The notes beneath the pieces are model-generated. The model was given only the letters and a program-made list of their open reading frames with translations, made no database searches and was not told where the DNA came from. From CAZEFK01 sp964511405 (GTDB lineage Bacteria > Pseudomonadota > Alphaproteobacteria > Elsterales > Elsteraceae): a stretch of DNA of 5,498 bases. Below, in pieces: positions 4,760-5,498 of this stretch (positions within the stretch are counted from its first letter, which is position 1; each line of letters starts with the position of its first letter). Where the stretch lies: contig CAZEFK010000320.1 of the NCBI GenBank assembly GCA_964511405.1, positions 1 to 5,498 on the forward strand, written 5' to 3'. The position numbers were made by a program, and so were the translations under genes.

Positions 4760-5498
4760 TCAGGCCGTCCGGATCGCCTGCAGGAACGCGTCCATGCGGG
4801 TCCGCATCACCCGACCCTGGCCGACCAGCTCGTCGGCGGCCGACTGCAGCTCGGCGGCGGCGCTGCCGGCCGCGACGGCGGCGTCGGTCAGGGCATCGAC
4901 ATTGCCGGCCACGCCTTGAGTCCCGGCCGCGGCCTCCTGGACGTTGCACGCGATCTCGCGCGTCGCCACCGCCTGCTGCTCGACGGCGGCGGCGATGGCG
5001 CCGGCGATGGCGGCGATGCGGTCGACGATGCCGCCGATGCGCTTGATGGCATCCACGCTGTCGCCGGTCGCCGACCGGATGGCCGCGATCTGGTCGGCGA
5101 TCTCGCCGGTCGCCCGGCCGGTCTGGGTGGCCAGGGCCTTGACCTCGGACGCCACCACGGCGAAGCCCCGGCCGGCGTCGCCGGCCCGCGCCGCTTCGAT
5201 CGTGGCGTTCAGCGCCAACAGGTTGGTCTGGCTGGCGATCTCGGCGATCAGGCCAGCCACCGTGCCGATGCGCTCGACGCTGACGCTCAGGCCGTCGACG
5301 GCCTGGTTGGTGCGGCGCGCCTCGACCACGGCATCGCCCGACACCGCCATGGCCTGGCCGACCTGCCGGCTGATCTCGGCGATCGAGCCCGAGAGCTGCT
5401 CGGCCGCGGCGGCCACGGTCTCGACATTGCGGGTGGCCTGGCGCGCCGCCGCGGCGGCCGCCGCCGCGCGCGCCTGGGTGCCGGCGGCGGTCGCGGCC
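4760..5498 (-). CDS. Methyl-accepting chemotaxis protein, C-terminal part (continues beyond the window)
   Basis: The frame is open to the right edge, so only the last 245 residues are visible and the sensor, membrane and HAMP regions lie outside. A GTG at 5416 is not the real start: homology continues upstream of it (ATRNVET at 5417-5437, in the same place as ATRNVQI in the other receptor). The visible part is a coiled-coil signalling domain whose hairpin tip, QTNLLALNATIEAARAGD, continues to SEVKALA (5129-5230 for the whole block) and is nearly identical to the tip of the plus-strand receptor. From ATRN to the end both receptors have exactly 225 residues, so they belong to the same length class and could share trimers or arrays. 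The C-terminus (AFLQAIRTA) has no CheR-tethering pentapeptide. The stop TGA (4760-4762) abuts the GTG of the deformylase-like gene. Confidence 0.92.
   Translation of the reverse strand, partial: AATAAGTQARAAAAAAAARQATRNVETVAAAAEQLSGSIAEISRQVGQAMAVSGDAVVEARRTNQAVDGLSVSVERIGTVAGLIAEIASQTNLLALNATIEAARAGDAGRGFAVVASEVKALATQTGRATGEIADQIAAIRSATGDSVDAIKRIGGIVDRIAAIAGAIAAAVEQQAVATREIACNVQEAAAGTQGVAGNVDALTDAAVAAGSAAAELQSAADELVGQGRVMRTRMDAFLQAIRTA

Noticed and set aside
4176..4949. 257-codon minus-strand frame spanning the deformylase-like gene and the receptor end
   Set aside because: Its translation is almost entirely Arg, Gly, Pro and Ala, the usual product of reading high-GC DNA out of frame.
1..5498. 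CRISPR array, insertion sequence, tRNA or rRNA
   Set aside because: No regularly spaced repeats, transposase motifs, terminal inverted repeats or RNA-gene signatures were seen on either strand.

Overview
The window looks like part of an alphaproteobacterial chromosome, probably from a Rhodospirillales-like free-living, motile bacterium. This rests on high GC, alphaproteobacterial-looking receptor and GGDEF sequence styles, two chemoreceptor genes side by side and a peptide-deformylase-like paralogue. It is inference, since there is no rRNA or other marker gene here.

Layout, left to right. Bases 1-261 are a leader of visibly lower GC, with a possible sigma70-type promoter and an imperfect inverted repeat. 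Bases 262-4251 hold five tightly packed plus-strand genes that look like one operon: a CidA/LrgA membrane protein, an LrgB membrane protein (4-base ATGA overlap), a small exported single-Cache protein (15-base gap), a transmembrane methyl-accepting chemotaxis protein (45-base gap), and a cytosolic GGDEF-like protein with no intact catalytic motif (1-base gap). Bases 4262-5498 run on the minus strand. They hold the C-terminal 245 residues of a second chemoreceptor, which continues past the right edge, followed with no gap by a peptide-deformylase-like protein that has lost two of its three metal ligands. The two transcription units converge, with only 10 bases between their stop codons.

How the genes may work together. 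LrgA/LrgB-type pairs are known as holin-like membrane proteins and, in several organisms, as pyruvate or glycolate/glycerate carriers. Cache domains of the type seen here often bind small carboxylates. A reasonable inference is a 'transport plus taste' module: LrgAB moves a small organic acid, the exported Cache protein captures it in the periplasm, the receptor reports to the chemotaxis machinery, and the inactive GGDEF protein acts as a c-di-GMP or protein-binding adaptor. The sequence proves only the adjacency and the domain identities. The minus-strand pair is a separate unit of clearly higher GC, with no evident functional link to the plus-strand operon beyond both encoding a chemoreceptor and both ending in a catalytically degenerate enzyme homologue.
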